Assembly: GCF_010119975.1 (NCBI RefSeq)
Contig: NZ_CP048222.1
Location: 6,858,501-6,922,500 of the forward strand
Direction: 5' to 3'
Source: Rhodocytophaga rosea
Lineage (GTDB): Bacteria; Bacteroidota; Bacteroidia; Cytophagales; 172606-1
Length of the DNA: 64,000 nt
Under the pieces are notes generated by a model. The model worked only from the letters and a program-made list of their open reading frames with translations, made no database searches and was not told where the DNA came from. The position numbers were made by a program, and so were the translations under genes. This document shows positions 46,670 to 56,585 of this stretch, piece after piece; within the stretch, counting starts at the first letter, position 1, and each line of letters opens with the position of its first letter.

Positions 46670-46738
46670 GAATTACAGAATTACTGAATGACAGAAAAAA
46701 TAAAAAATAAATTCAGTAATTCAGTAATTCAGTAATTC
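46670..46738. repeat. Inverted repeat leading into the ATTCAGTA array
   Basis: The arm 46670-46694 (GAATTACAGAATTACTGAAT onward) is complementary at 22 of 25 positions to 46714-46738, which is the first part of the tandem array, with a 19-nt A-rich loop. It begins 2 bp after the universal stress gene stop and could fold as a terminator-like hairpin. Confidence 0.6.
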
Positions 46739-46830
46739 AGTAATTCAGTAATTCAGTAATTCAGTAATTCAGTAATTCAGTAATTCAGTAATTCAGTAAT
46801 TCAGTAATTCAGTAATTCAGTAATTCAATA
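46711..46830. repeat. Tandem array of ATTCAGTA, 14 perfect units
   Basis: An 8-bp unit repeats without error from 46711 to 46822, then one altered copy ATTCAATA to 46830. It lies between the universal stress gene and msrA. A period of 8 is not a multiple of 3, and the array is not coding. Confidence 0.95.
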
Positions 46831-46890
46831 CGCCATCAATCTGACAAACCTTTTCTATCGTAAGTGTGTTACCACTATAAACAAACATAC

Positions 46891-47565
46891 ATGCGTACAC
46901 TTCTGTCTTTACTGCTGTTGCTAGTTAGCGGAGCTTTTCTGTTTGCTTCATGCCGGCAGTCACCTAAACAAGAACGGATACAACTCAACAAACAAATGGT
47001 TACAGACACAACAAAAACCCTGGAGGCTGCTACTTTTGGAGCCGGCTGCTTCTGGTGTGTAGAAGCCGTTTTCCAGCAACTGGATGGCGTAAAAACGGTT
47101 ACTTCCGGCTATACCGGCGGACAAGTAGAAAATCCGACTTACAAACAAGTATGCAATGGAAATACCGGACATGCCGAAGTAATTCAGATCACTTACAATC
47201 CGCAGGAAATAACCTTTACCGAACTTCTGGAAGCTTTCTGGTCCAGCCATGATCCAACAACCCTCAACAGGCAGGGAGCCGATGTAGGTACTCAATACCG
47301 TTCAGCTGTTTTCTACCATAATATGGAGCAAAAGGAACTGGCCGAAAAGTATAAAAAAGAATTGAATGCATCTGGCGCTTTTAGCAGGCCGGTGGTTACC
47401 GAAGTTAGTCCCATGACTAAGTTTTACAAGGCTGAAGATTATCACCAGAACTATTTCAATGAGAATGGGGATGCCCCTTATTGCCGCATGGTAATTGCAC
47501 CTAAGCTGGAAAAATTCAAAAAAGTGTTTAAAGACAAACTGAAAAAGACAGCGGCTAAAAGCTAA
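46891..47565 (+). CDS. msrA: Peptide-methionine (S)-S-oxide reductase, lipoprotein form
   Basis: About 224 residues from the ATG at 46891. A lipoprotein signal (LLLLLVSGAFLFASC, Cys21) places it on the periplasmic side of a membrane. The MsrA core has the catalytic motif GAGCFWCVEAVFQQLDGV (Cys53), then SGYTGGQVENPTYKQVC, GHAEVIQITYNP, GADVGTQYRSAVFY and EDYHQNYF. It repairs oxidised methionine in exported proteins. A perfect 23-bp hairpin follows the gene. Confidence 0.94.
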   Translation: MRTLLSLLLLLVSGAFLFASCRQSPKQERIQLNKQMVTDTTKTLEAATFGAGCFWCVEAVFQQLDGVKTVTSGYTGGQVENPTYKQVCNGNTGHAEVIQITYNPQEITFTELLEAFWSSHDPTTLNRQGADVGTQYRSAVFYHNMEQKELAEKYKKELNASGAFSRPVVTEVSPMTKFYKAEDYHQNYFNENGDAPYCRMVIAPKLEKFKKVFKDKLKKTAAKS

Positions 47566-47583
47566 GTTTTTATTCTACGGTTA

Positions 47584-47638
47584 ATATTCTAAAGAAAAAG
47601 CGGCGGGTTTTTAATCCGCCGCTTTTTCTTTAGAATAT
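47584..47638. terminator. Perfect 23-bp bidirectional terminator hairpin
   Basis: The arms 47584-47606 and 47616-47638 are fully complementary over 23 bp, with a core AAAGAAAAAGCGGCGG and a 9-nt loop. It lies between the convergent msrA and CheB-CheR-kinase genes. Confidence 0.88.
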
Positions 47639-47660
47639 ATCCCTGCATTGAACTTGTAGC

Positions 47661-50600
47661 CTATTGGCCGATCTTCAAAAACACTTTAAAAATGGTGCCT
47701 TTGTCCGGCTGACTTTCTACTTCAATACTCCCGCCTGCATTCTCGATAATGCGTTTTACAATATACAAGCCTACCCCGGACCCATCTACATGGTCGTGAA
47801 AGCGTTTAAACATATTGAATAGGTTGGGTATATTATCTTCACTGATGCCTAACCCATTATCTTCTACCGTAATCAGAACAAAATCATCCACTTTTGTGCT
47901 CTTCACTTGCACCAGCAACTGTCTTTCGGATGAGCGGTATTTTACCGCATTGGAAAGCAGGTTATACAATACGCTATACAAATTTTTTCTGGAAAACTTC
48001 ACCTGCAGGCATTCTTCAAAATCCAGGCGGATATTGGCACCAGAGCCTACGATCATGTCCCGGATGTTTACAAAAATATCTTCCGAAAGCTCATATAAGT
48101 TAATCCATTCTATATCATCCTGGTCGCTTTTCTGAATGCGCGAAATGTCGGTCAGGTCATTAATGGTATTCTTGAATTTATCAATGGTAGTGCGCATCAG
48201 GTCAAGAATAAAGGAGAGTTCCTCATTATCGGTTTGTAGTTTCTTATTCAGATTCTTTACCAGGCCTTCCAGGTTAATAATCGGCGCCTTCAAATCGTGC
48301 GAAGCGGTGTATATAAAATTATCCAGGTCATTGTTGATGCGGAGCAGGTTTTGATTGGTAACTTCAAGTTCTTCCTGCATTTTTCGCTGGCTGGTCAGGT
48401 CAATAAATGAACCTAGCATCCGGTAGGGAATTCCATACTCGTTGTGCAACACATAACCTCTACCGAAAATAAAAGCGTAGGAACCATCGGCCCGGAGAAA
48501 ACGGTATTCATCTGACCATTGTTTATGGCCGCTATTAAGTACCTGGTCAATACCCTGAATTACCCGTTCTTTTTCCTCAGGATGGAGGCGGTTATACCAG
48601 GATTCTATCCCTTTTTCTATGCGCACTTCGCTGTAGCCAAACATTGTTTTAAACCCTTCGTTCCACCACAATTCATTGCTTACCAGATTCCAGTCCCAGA
48701 TCACATCGTTGGTGGCCAGAGAAATCAACCGGAAACGCTCTTCGCTGGCTGAAAGCTCTTGTGTCCGTTTAGCTACCCTTTTTTCCAGTTCATTGTTGAG
48801 TTTCTTTAAATTTTCTTCTGCCTTTTTTACATCCTCATACGCCCTGAGCAGTTTTTCCTCGGCACGTTTTTTCTCACTGATATCAGCAAAAGTAACAGCT
48901 ATGCCATCCTCCATTTTAATGGCGATGATTTCAAGCCAGAGTTTCAGCCCATCCTGTTCATAATAATGCTCAATATGTAAAGGTTTGCCGGTTTCAACTA
49001 CATCCGTATATTTATCAAACAATCCTTCATCGCGGTTGCCCGGCATTTCCCGCAGGAGCCGCTTTCCTATCAGATCATTTTTTTCGCGCCCTAATAACTG
49101 ACGAGAAGCGTCGTTGGTAAGCGTCCACTCAAAATCAACTATTTCATTCGCTTGGCTACGGATGGATTTAAAACCCATAATGCCATTGAGTGAACTATTG
49201 AGTACACCCGAAACGATCAGGTTCAGGTTTTTAAGTGCTGTTACATCTACAAACGTGATTACTACCCCATCTGTCCGCTTATCCAGCCGGATATAGGGCA
49301 GCATTTTCATCAGATAATAGCGCCCATCCCGGAGTTCAACCTCTTTTTCAATACTATCGGAAGTTGCTATCACTTGCCGGATATCTTCAATAAGCCGGTC
49401 ATATTTAATATTATTCGAAAAATGGTGAATAGGCCGCCCTACATCCGACTCAATAATATTGATCTGGTTGATAATAGCCGGGGTATATTTACGGATAATC
49501 AGACTTTTGTCAATAAAGATCTGACCGATATCAGTACTTCTGAAGTAATTATTCAGATCGTCGTTGAGTTCGATCAGTTCTTTAATCTTAAGCTGATGTT
49601 CGGTATTAACCGTATGTAATTCCTCATTGAGCGATTGTAGTTCTTCATTGGTACTCTGTAATTCTTCATTGGAAGAAAGGAGTTCTTCATTGCTCGACTG
49701 TAATTCTTCATTGGAAGTTTCCAGTTCTTCTACAGCCGCATTCAGGTGGACTTTGGTTTCTTTCAGTTCCTGTTCTACTTCCCTGAAATACTCGATATCA
49801 GCGGCTGGTTTATTTGGGTTTTCTGATTCTCCTACAGATGATTGCTGAACTTTCTCTTCATTAAACAGCACCAGAATTCCTTTCTGCGAACTGTCTTTGC
49901 TGAGTACGAAAGGTTTTACGATAATACTGATAAACCGGATTTTAGACTTTTCCTTCCACCGTACATTTTTCACGATTACCTTATCATTGTTTTTTACAGC
50001 CCGCCGGATAGCCACGCCTAAGGGCACAGATAAGTCTTCGGGTACCATTTTCAGCAGGTTAAACTGGAGCCTTTTTTCAGGTAATTTTAAATACTTTTTA
50101 TATTCGCCTACAGCCTGAATCAGTTCGTACTCTTCACTTATAAAAATACCCGCATACCCGGATTCTTCAATGAGCGCATCACTGAAGACATCCATCATTT
50201 TGTTGATCATACTCTGCCGGGAAAGGGCTAGCGTAGGGGTAATGGTCGCCAGTTCTCTTTTATCTCTTGCTAATGGAGGCAGGTAAGAATCGAAAGTAAA
50301 GTTGCGTGATGCCCGGATACTCTGGTAAATCTTCCATTTCCGGCTGACTTCCGAAAGTTCGGAACTGAGTTCGCCAGGATTTTCACTGGAACCCAGCATG
50401 AGATAGCCGCCTACATTGAGCGAAAAATGGAAAGTAGTCAATATTTTACGTTGCAGGGACGGGCTCATATAAATAAGCATATTCCGGCAGGAAACCAGGT
50501 CTATTTTGCTGTAAGGCGGATCTTTAATCACGTTGTGGTGGGCAAAAATGACCATCTTCCGGATGTGCTGGTTGATGATATATTTGCCGCCTTCCTGGGT

Positions 50601-51773
50601 AAAAAAGTTTTCAAGCCGTTCTTCCGAAATATCTTTGGCGATATTGGGATTGTAGATGCCTCTTGCCGCAATTTCTACCGCTTCTTTATCTACATCGGTT
50701 GCAAAAATTTTAACATTCAGGTCTTTGTTAAGGTGATCTAAATGTTCCTTTACCAGAATGGCTAAGGTATAAGCTTCTTCTCCGGTACTGCAGGCAGCCA
50801 CCCAGATTTTAAGCTGATCACCAGGTTCTTTTTTATCAATGATCGCCGGCAATACTTTTTTCCGGATTACATCAAATGCCTGCCCATCTCTGAAAAACTT
50901 AGTGACACCAATCAGGAAATCTTTGCTGAGAATTTCAGCTTCACCAGGATGCTGTTTCAGAAAGGAGAGGTATTGTTGCAGGCTGTCTAATTCGTAATAT
51001 ACCAGCCGGCGCATAATCCGGCGCTTGATGGTATGCGGCTTATAAGAGGTAAAATCATACTGGGTGGTATTTTTTATCAACAGCAGAATTTCAGCCAGAC
51101 AGCTTTCTTCTTCATCCATTTCGTTGTGTTCGAAATATTTGAGGAGGCGGCCTTGTTTAATAAATTTGAAAATTTCCTCAGGCATCATTTCCGGCGGAAG
51201 GATCAAATCGCTGTGGCCTGAAATAATGGCGCTGTTGGGCATTCCATCAAACTTTGCTGTTAGCGGATCTTGTACAATTACAATACCGCCTGACTTTTTT
51301 ATAGTTTCAATGCCTTTGGTGCCATCCGTGCCGGTGCCCGATAATATAATGGCAATGGCTTTATCCCCTTTTTCTTTGGCCAGAGACTGGAGGAAAATAT
51401 CGACGGCGGTATTGGGAACATCGGCTGCTCTTTTTTCTGTAAGCCTGATCTTTCCGTTTTTGAGTGTCATCAGCTTTCTGCTGGGAATTACATACACACA
51501 GTTGGGCATGAGCAGGGTGCCATCTTCGGCTTCTGCTACTTTCATTTGTGTATGCTTGCTGAGCAGTTCTACCAGCAAACTTTTATAATCGGGAGAGAGA
51601 TGCTGTACAATAACAAAAGAAAAATGAGTATCTGCCGGCATGTTATCAAAAAACTCATGCAATGCCTCCAGTCCTCCGGCAGAAGCGCCAATCCCGATAA
51701 CATACGCATCTTGCCAGCCAGATCCGGAACCAGAAGCAGTTTGTACAGCAGCAGATGCATCTTTTTTCATCAT
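47661..51773 (-). CDS. CheB-CheR-PAS hybrid sensor histidine kinase
   Basis: A 1370-residue multidomain signalling protein. Order: CheB methylesterase (~20-205; GASAGG with Ser31, [19 protein letters not shown]); CheR methyltransferase (~215-480; [38 protein letters not shown]). A heptad-rich coiled coil follows (~660-735; repeats of [12 protein letters not shown] type). Then come three PAS-like domains (~740-1130), a HisKA domain ([19 protein letters not shown], phospho-His) and an HATPase domain (~1260-1365; [30 protein letters not shown]). There is no receptor membrane segment. It lies after the phytochrome and heme oxygenase genes on the same strand and may receive their light signal. Confidence 0.93.
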   Translation of the reverse strand: MMKKDASAAVQTASGSGSGWQDAYVIGIGASAGGLEALHEFFDNMPADTHFSFVIVQHLSPDYKSLLVELLSKHTQMKVAEAEDGTLLMPNCVYVIPSRKLMTLKNGKIRLTEKRAADVPNTAVDIFLQSLAKEKGDKAIAIILSGTGTDGTKGIETIKKSGGIVIVQDPLTAKFDGMPNSAIISGHSDLILPPEMMPEEIFKFIKQGRLLKYFEHNEMDEEESCLAEILLLIKNTTQYDFTSYKPHTIKRRIMRRLVYYELDSLQQYLSFLKQHPGEAEILSKDFLIGVTKFFRDGQAFDVIRKKVLPAIIDKKEPGDQLKIWVAACSTGEEAYTLAILVKEHLDHLNKDLNVKIFATDVDKEAVEIAARGIYNPNIAKDISEERLENFFTQEGGKYIINQHIRKMVIFAHHNVIKDPPYSKIDLVSCRNMLIYMSPSLQRKILTTFHFSLNVGGYLMLGSSENPGELSSELSEVSRKWKIYQSIRASRNFTFDSYLPPLARDKRELATITPTLALSRQSMINKMMDVFSDALIEESGYAGIFISEEYELIQAVGEYKKYLKLPEKRLQFNLLKMVPEDLSVPLGVAIRRAVKNNDKVIVKNVRWKEKSKIRFISIIVKPFVLSKDSSQKGILVLFNEEKVQQSSVGESENPNKPAADIEYFREVEQELKETKVHLNAAVEELETSNEELQSSNEELLSSNEELQSTNEELQSLNEELHTVNTEHQLKIKELIELNDDLNNYFRSTDIGQIFIDKSLIIRKYTPAIINQINIIESDVGRPIHHFSNNIKYDRLIEDIRQVIATSDSIEKEVELRDGRYYLMKMLPYIRLDKRTDGVVITFVDVTALKNLNLIVSGVLNSSLNGIMGFKSIRSQANEIVDFEWTLTNDASRQLLGREKNDLIGKRLLREMPGNRDEGLFDKYTDVVETGKPLHIEHYYEQDGLKLWLEIIAIKMEDGIAVTFADISEKKRAEEKLLRAYEDVKKAEENLKKLNNELEKRVAKRTQELSASEERFRLISLATNDVIWDWNLVSNELWWNEGFKTMFGYSEVRIEKGIESWYNRLHPEEKERVIQGIDQVLNSGHKQWSDEYRFLRADGSYAFIFGRGYVLHNEYGIPYRMLGSFIDLTSQRKMQEELEVTNQNLLRINNDLDNFIYTASHDLKAPIINLEGLVKNLNKKLQTDNEELSFILDLMRTTIDKFKNTINDLTDISRIQKSDQDDIEWINLYELSEDIFVNIRDMIVGSGANIRLDFEECLQVKFSRKNLYSVLYNLLSNAVKYRSSERQLLVQVKSTKVDDFVLITVEDNGLGISEDNIPNLFNMFKRFHDHVDGSGVGLYIVKRIIENAGGSIEVESQPDKGTIFKVFLKIGQ

Positions 51774-51807
51774 TCAATCAAACGGGTTTAAAAGCAAAGG
51801 GTTAAAT

Positions 51808-51925
51808 ATTACAGAATTACAGAATTACAGAATTACAGAATTACAGAATTACAGAATTACAGAATTACAGAATTACAGAATTACAGAATTACAGAATTAC
51901 AGAATTACAGAATTACAGAATTACA
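51808..51925. repeat. Tandem array of ATTACAGA, 14 perfect units
   Basis: An 8-bp unit repeats exactly from 51808 to 51919, then ends in a partial ATTACA. It is in the gap between the phytochrome and CheB-CheR-kinase genes. To its right, 51944-51975 holds related but degenerate words (CCCTTCTGTCAGTCAGTAAT) partly complementary to the units (14 of 18 in the best register). Confidence 0.95.
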
Positions 51926-51978
51926 TTTCTTTATTCACTCAATCATTCATCCCTTCTGTCAGTCAGTAATCCCTTCTA

Positions 51979-53508
51979 TCACTCACTCAATATTCTTTCC
52001 AAAACGGAAGTTCGCAAATTTTCGGCTGTTTCCAGCACATCGGCTGTCCAGGAGGCAGATGTATGCTTAACTGTTTCTTGCCAGGTAGCGAATGAATTCC
52101 TGGGATGATAAGTAGACCCATCCGGATCAAACTGAATTCGTTCATTGGGATTTCCGCCCCATTCTACCGTCTGGATTACTTCCGGACGGAAACCCAGAAT
52201 AAAATTACCTTTCCTGAAAGAAATGGGAATAACCAGTAAACCACTGCCTTTAGACGCATATTCAGCACTTCCGGCAAATAACCTGGGCAAAGTATCTGTA
52301 GCAAAAACTTTTTCTACCCGCTGAATCTGTAGCCAGCTAATGATCTGTTTGATCTGGTCCGAAGCAGGTGTTTTTCCGCTTGTTTTCAGTTCGCCATCGT
52401 ACATTACTGCAATTCCATCCGCTTCCAGCAGATCCAGCAAGTTTGGAGATTTACTGAAAAACCCTTCGAGGAAATTTTTGCTGGCGTACATTTTTTCGAG
52501 GAGCCTGGCATGAATCCGGTCGGCCCGGGATTTGTTCCGCAAATACATTTCTTTTTCGCCAGCCATAATCTGGGTGGCAATTACATTGGAAATTAGCTCA
52601 AAAGCAGCCCTGATTTCATATAATGGGAATTTGGGAGTTTTATGATGACAAGAGATCAGGCCCCATAACTGAGAGTGAATAATAACAGGGGTAGACATAG
52701 AGGCCGTTACATTCATGTTTTTCAGGTATTCTACATGCACTGGTGGCACACTCCGTAGGGTACATTCGGATAAATCGGTGAAAGCTTTAGTAACCGGATT
52801 GAGTACCGGAATAAGCCTGGAAGGAGCAAAATTTCGGTCAGGAATGAGCCGGTAGGGCGTATTCAGGTATAAATCACGGGCTTGTTTGGGTACATCGGAA
52901 GCCGGAAAATGCAGGTGTAAATACGGTTCCATATCCGCTTCTCTGGCTTCTGCAATCACGGTTCCATTCCAGTCTTTGTCAAACTGGTAGAGCATTACCC
53001 GGTCGAAACCAGACAACCGTTTGATCTCAGTAACGGCTATCTGCCCTAATTCGGTACTATTATCAGCCTCTTTCAATGCAGACATGATGTATTTTACTTC
53101 CTGGTACAACTCTAAAAAATTGCCTGCCCGTTCTTCTTGCGGCTGCATTTCAATTTCAATCATGGCATACGCTTCTTTCAGAAAAAGGGTAGCCGAACTA
53201 TCTATATTTCCGGTAGGCGTAATGATACTCAAATGGAGGGGAATTCTTTCTTTTACCTGCCAGGTGCTTGCTTTGCCGATTATTTCATCGATGGAAGATT
53301 GTTCAATATAACTGGCCAGGGGCTGATTGAGTATTTTATCCGCTGGTACACCTAATAATTGCTGGCTATTTTCACTCACCTGCACAATCGTTTGCAAAGC
53401 CTTATCTGTAACCAGTAGTATGCCATGTGGCTGAATTAAATTAACCAGATGGAGGGGAATACTGCCGCAGAATTCCGAATCGTAATTTTTTCTCTCTGTA
53501 ACCTGCAT
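51979..53508 (-). CDS. bphP: Bacteriophytochrome photosensor without an output domain
   Basis: A 509-residue PAS-GAF-PHY module. The N-terminus has the biliverdin-binding Cys14 in FCGSIPLHLVNLIQPHG. The GAF domain (~140-310) contains FPASDVPKQARDLYLNTPYR (PASDIP-type motif) and CHHKTPKFPLYEIRAAFE. The PHY domain (~325-505) carries the tongue motif HPRNSFATW (PRxSFxxW). The chain ends at the PHY domain with no kinase. Light could alter its contacts with the CheB-CheR-PAS kinase encoded next. The heme oxygenase gene that makes its chromophore starts upstream. Confidence 0.92.
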   Translation of the reverse strand: MQVTERKNYDSEFCGSIPLHLVNLIQPHGILLVTDKALQTIVQVSENSQQLLGVPADKILNQPLASYIEQSSIDEIIGKASTWQVKERIPLHLSIITPTGNIDSSATLFLKEAYAMIEIEMQPQEERAGNFLELYQEVKYIMSALKEADNSTELGQIAVTEIKRLSGFDRVMLYQFDKDWNGTVIAEAREADMEPYLHLHFPASDVPKQARDLYLNTPYRLIPDRNFAPSRLIPVLNPVTKAFTDLSECTLRSVPPVHVEYLKNMNVTASMSTPVIIHSQLWGLISCHHKTPKFPLYEIRAAFELISNVIATQIMAGEKEMYLRNKSRADRIHARLLEKMYASKNFLEGFFSKSPNLLDLLEADGIAVMYDGELKTSGKTPASDQIKQIISWLQIQRVEKVFATDTLPRLFAGSAEYASKGSGLLVIPISFRKGNFILGFRPEVIQTVEWGGNPNERIQFDPDGSTYHPRNSFATWQETVKHTSASWTADVLETAENLRTSVLERILSE

Positions 53509-53539
53509 GTGTGGTGGTTTGGTTAAAGTCGGTAATATG

Positions 53540-53640
53540 GGTCAATGGTTATTCGTCATTGTTGTAAACTGAATAGCAGTGATTCAATTTGCTGCAAAAT
53601 TAATACTATTAAAGCTACTACCCACGAATGACTATTGGCC
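53540..53640. repeat. Imperfect inverted repeat between bphO and bphP
   Basis: 53540-53557 and 53623-53640 (GGTCAATGGTTATTCGTC and CACGAATGACTATTGGCC) are complementary at 14 of 18, three of the others being possible G-U pairs. The right arm overlaps the heme oxygenase stop codon. Confidence 0.45.
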
Positions 53641-54207
53641 TGTGTCGAGCCATTTTTTAAAAGTTGTAAAAGTATCATTGGCCGCTGTAATTATATCCTG
53701 GTCGGTGTGGAAGGTTGATGAAAAACTAATTAAAGCCTGCTGAAAAGATTTCCATTTCTGGCCGGTTTCACTGCCATATCCATAAAAGAAAGAAGCTCCG
53801 TTGGTATAATCCAGTCCTAAGTGCTGTTGCACCCGGTTGTAAATCATTTTTCCACCCAGAGTTGATCCTTCCATTACATACAGGCAGCCCATCGCCTGGC
53901 TTATGTTTTCTATGTCAGGCAAGGAGTTACTTAAGGTGGGAGTAGTATAATCTGATCCTAACAATGCTTTCAAATCAATACTAAGCAAACTGGCCTTTCT
54001 TCTGGAAGCAAAATCAGGCAGATGTGTATGAATTGCAAACGCCTGCAAGGCTGACTCTAATGGTTGAAAAAAACCGTAGAAATGTTGCAGGATCACAATG
54101 TAATTATCCCTGGTCAAACTTCCTTCAGAAAGTGGTAGTAATATAGGGCTTTGCTCCAACCTAAGGTGATTCTCTTCCGTTTTATTTCTTAGTTCCTGTG
54201 TAATCAT
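53632..54207 (-). CDS. bphO: Biliverdin-producing heme oxygenase
   Basis: A 191-residue HO-family protein. The proximal haem ligand is likely His14 in NKTEENHLRLEQSP; the distal helix is YVMEGSTLGGKMIYNRVQQHL with its Gly-rich bend. It opens haem to biliverdin, which the adjacent phytochrome needs as chromophore. The gene pair with bphP is a recurring arrangement in bacteria. It is divergent from the response-regulator gene. Confidence 0.92.
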   Translation of the reverse strand: MITQELRNKTEENHLRLEQSPILLPLSEGSLTRDNYIVILQHFYGFFQPLESALQAFAIHTHLPDFASRRKASLLSIDLKALLGSDYTTPTLSNSLPDIENISQAMGCLYVMEGSTLGGKMIYNRVQQHLGLDYTNGASFFYGYGSETGQKWKSFQQALISFSSTFHTDQDIITAANDTFTTFKKWLDTGQ

Positions 54208-54364
54208 GCTGATTTTTTAATCTACTTGCGTTTTTTACTTATACCTCTTCCTTATGATTACCGTATAAACCGCAAAAGCCTGCAAGCCAGATACGAAATT
54301 GATAACAAAATGGCGGGAAATAAAGAATTTTTTAAATTAAAATTGCAATGTCCTATTAAACACT

Positions 54365-54778
54365 ATGAATCAGTCCATGCCGAAAATTAATTGTATTTTA
54401 CTGATAGACGACGACAGAGTTACAAATTATTTACATAAAATAGTAATAAACGATATGGAGGTGAGCCGCCATATCGAAATCAAGCAGAATGGGAAGGAAG
54501 GTTTACAATACCTGGCAGCGTGTGCTAAAGAAGGAAATCTGCCTGAACTGGTGCTGGTAGATTTGAAAATGCCTGTAATGGATGGCTTCGAGTTTGTAGA
54601 TGCCTACCGGAAAATGAACCTGCCGGAAGATATTACCAGAATTGTGATGCTTACTACTTCTTCCAACCCGAAAGACATTGAAAAAATGCAGGAGAAAGGA
54701 ATTACCGATTTTTTTGATAAACCCTTAACGGAAGAAAAGCTAATGCTTTTGATGGAAAAATATTTTGTAAAAGAATAG
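54365..54778 (+). CDS. Single-domain response regulator (Rcp1-like)
   Basis: A 137-residue CheY-like receiver with no output domain. The acidic pair is in CILLIDDDRVTN, the phospho-acceptor is Asp66 in LVLVDLKMPVMDG, the switch Thr is Thr97 or Thr98 in MLTTSSNP, and the Lys is Lys119 in FDKPL. It is the type of short regulator paired with phytochrome kinases in cyanobacteria (Rcp1). Here it diverges from bphO, so a link to the phytochrome pathway is inference from position. Confidence 0.9.
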   Translation: MNQSMPKINCILLIDDDRVTNYLHKIVINDMEVSRHIEIKQNGKEGLQYLAACAKEGNLPELVLVDLKMPVMDGFEFVDAYRKMNLPEDITRIVMLTTSSNPKDIEKMQEKGITDFFDKPLTEEKLMLLMEKYFVKE

Positions 54779-54852
54779 TATGATAGCAGTTGTCAATAAA
54801 CTGTTATTCTTTATGCGCTCAATATATTAGATATTCTGCTTTTATAACAAAC

Positions 54853-54888
54853 AATAAACCCGCAAGTAGCTACACCTGCGGGTTTATT
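54853..54888. terminator. Bidirectional terminator
   Basis: AATAAACCCGCA and TGCGGGTTTATT form a perfect 12-bp stem with a 12-nt loop, between the convergent response-regulator and glucan-phosphorylase-like genes. Confidence 0.85.
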
Positions 54889-54932
54889 TATATGGTCAAA
54901 TGGTGATCTTTCGATCTTTAACCGTAATTGAA

Positions 54933-56585
54933 CTATGCTTCGTACAGTTTTTTGTAATATTCGTGTACCATGCGGTCGGAGTCGAACATAGGCGAAACAT
55001 CACTCATGCTCCGCTTAACAATCTGACGCCATTTATCAGGTTTATCATAATATACAGGAAGAATTTCTTTTTCCAGAATATCCATCATCCGTTCGTAATC
55101 TTCATTGTCCTGTTGGTCAATGGGCAGGGTAGGATCAGTAGCAGGAATCATAAACGCATTTTCGCCATGTTTGGCAAACTCTATCACCCAGCCATCGCTG
55201 ATTGAGAAATTTACGGCTCCGTTCATGGCGGCTGTCATCCCACTGGTTCCGGAAGCTTCCCTGGGACGACGAGGGGTATTGAGCCATATATCTGCTCCTT
55301 TTTTCAATAAGGCCGACAACCCAAGTTCATAGCCTGTGAGTACGGCACAATTGCGCACTTTACGGGTGGAAGTAACCAGGTGGTTAAACACGCTCACCGC
55401 ATTTGCATCAAGCGGATAAGGTTTACCTGCCCAGATAACCTGGATGGGATACTTGGTACTGGAAATTAATTTATTGAAGCGGATAATATCCCGTTTCAGC
55501 AAGTCAGCCCGCTTGTATTCAGCAAAACGCCTCGCCCATACAATAGTAATCACATTTTTATCGAAAATTTTTCCTGTCTGGTCGGCTACAACATCCAGGA
55601 GGCGTTTTTTCAGGTGCAGTTTCCGGTGAAATAAATCCTGGTCATTACCAGCTGACAGTGCCTTATCCATGGCCCGGTCTGCCCAGTATCTTTTATTCTG
55701 GGCATTGGTAATGGCAAGAATAGGACAAATACCGGGATTGCCTAGCCACATATCTCTTGAAACTTCTCCATGCAATTGAGAAACCCCGTTAGCCAGTTTC
55801 GACATCCGCAGGGCAACCAGCGTATGGCTGAAACTGTCTTCTTCCACCTGCGTGATCTGACGTACTTCTTCAAGTGGGATTGAACTGAAAAAGCCCATGG
55901 TATCCAGCATATGGATCGGATGCTCTTCATTTCCGGCTTTCTCTGGCGTATGTGTGGTAAACACCATCCGTTTTTTTACTTCTTCCAGGTCTTTGTATTT
56001 GGCATACAAATGGAAAGCCAGGGGAAGGGCATGGCCTTCGTTGAGGTGATGCATATCGGCACCGCCTACTGCTTCTACTACTTTAGCTCCTCCAATCCCC
56101 AGAACGATGCTCTGGGCAATGCGGGTATAGGTATTGTTATCGTATAATTTGTGGGTGATCGTTTGAGCCAGATGGTCGTTTTCAGCAATATCGGTTGTTA
56201 AAAAATACATCGGAACTGTTCCGAATACATCCGGTTTCAGATAATAGGCCTTTACATAAATCTGGTGTTTGTTTACATAAATGGGCACGATAATATTAGG
56301 GTCATCCAGGAAGTTATAATATTTCTGCTGAAACAATACATTCATGGTATTGTCGCCATTTCTTATCTGATCATAATATCCATATTTCCACAAAATGCCG
56401 ATACCGAATAAGTTTTGTTTCTGGTCATAGGCACTCCGCATATGGGAGCCAGCTAAAAAGCCCAGACCACCGGAATAAGTTTTGAATGACTGGTGAATGG
56501 CATACTCCATGCTGAAATAGGCTACTCTTTTGGTGTATTTGGGGTTGTATTCGTAAGGATGTTGTAACGTGTGAACCTGACTCAT
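54933..56585 (-). CDS. Short alpha-glucan phosphorylase-like protein, PLP lysine missing
   Basis: A 550-residue GT35-type protein, about 250 residues shorter than classical glycogen phosphorylase. The N-terminus KRVAYFSMEYAIHQSFKTYS and GGLGFLAGSHMRSAYDQ and the motif HHLNEGHALPLAF are clear. The active-site loop reads REASGTSGMTAAMNGAVN: the position that is Lys in phosphorylases and holds PLP (GMK or GNMK) is Thr451, codon ACA instead of AAA. Without that Lys it should not work as a PLP-dependent phosphorylase. It might be a glucan-binding or GT-B glycosyltransferase relative. Context: lone gene facing a response-regulator gene. Confidence 0.75.
   Translation of the reverse strand: MSQVHTLQHPYEYNPKYTKRVAYFSMEYAIHQSFKTYSGGLGFLAGSHMRSAYDQKQNLFGIGILWKYGYYDQIRNGDNTMNVLFQQKYYNFLDDPNIIVPIYVNKHQIYVKAYYLKPDVFGTVPMYFLTTDIAENDHLAQTITHKLYDNNTYTRIAQSIVLGIGGAKVVEAVGGADMHHLNEGHALPLAFHLYAKYKDLEEVKKRMVFTTHTPEKAGNEEHPIHMLDTMGFFSSIPLEEVRQITQVEEDSFSHTLVALRMSKLANGVSQLHGEVSRDMWLGNPGICPILAITNAQNKRYWADRAMDKALSAGNDQDLFHRKLHLKKRLLDVVADQTGKIFDKNVITIVWARRFAEYKRADLLKRDIIRFNKLISSTKYPIQVIWAGKPYPLDANAVSVFNHLVTSTRKVRNCAVLTGYELGLSALLKKGADIWLNTPRRPREASGTSGMTAAMNGAVNFSISDGWVIEFAKHGENAFMIPATDPTLPIDQQDNEDYERMMDILEKEILPVYYDKPDKWRQIVKRSMSDVSPMFDSDRMVHEYYKKLYEA

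Noticed and set aside
46711-46830. CRISPR array
   Set aside because: The repeat unit is 8 bp with no spacers and no cas genes nearby, so it is a simple tandem repeat.
51640-51969. A plus-strand open frame with repeated NYRITELQ units
   Set aside because: It runs antisense to the kinase gene and then through the ATTACAGA tandem array; the repeated peptide is just the translation of the 8-bp repeat.
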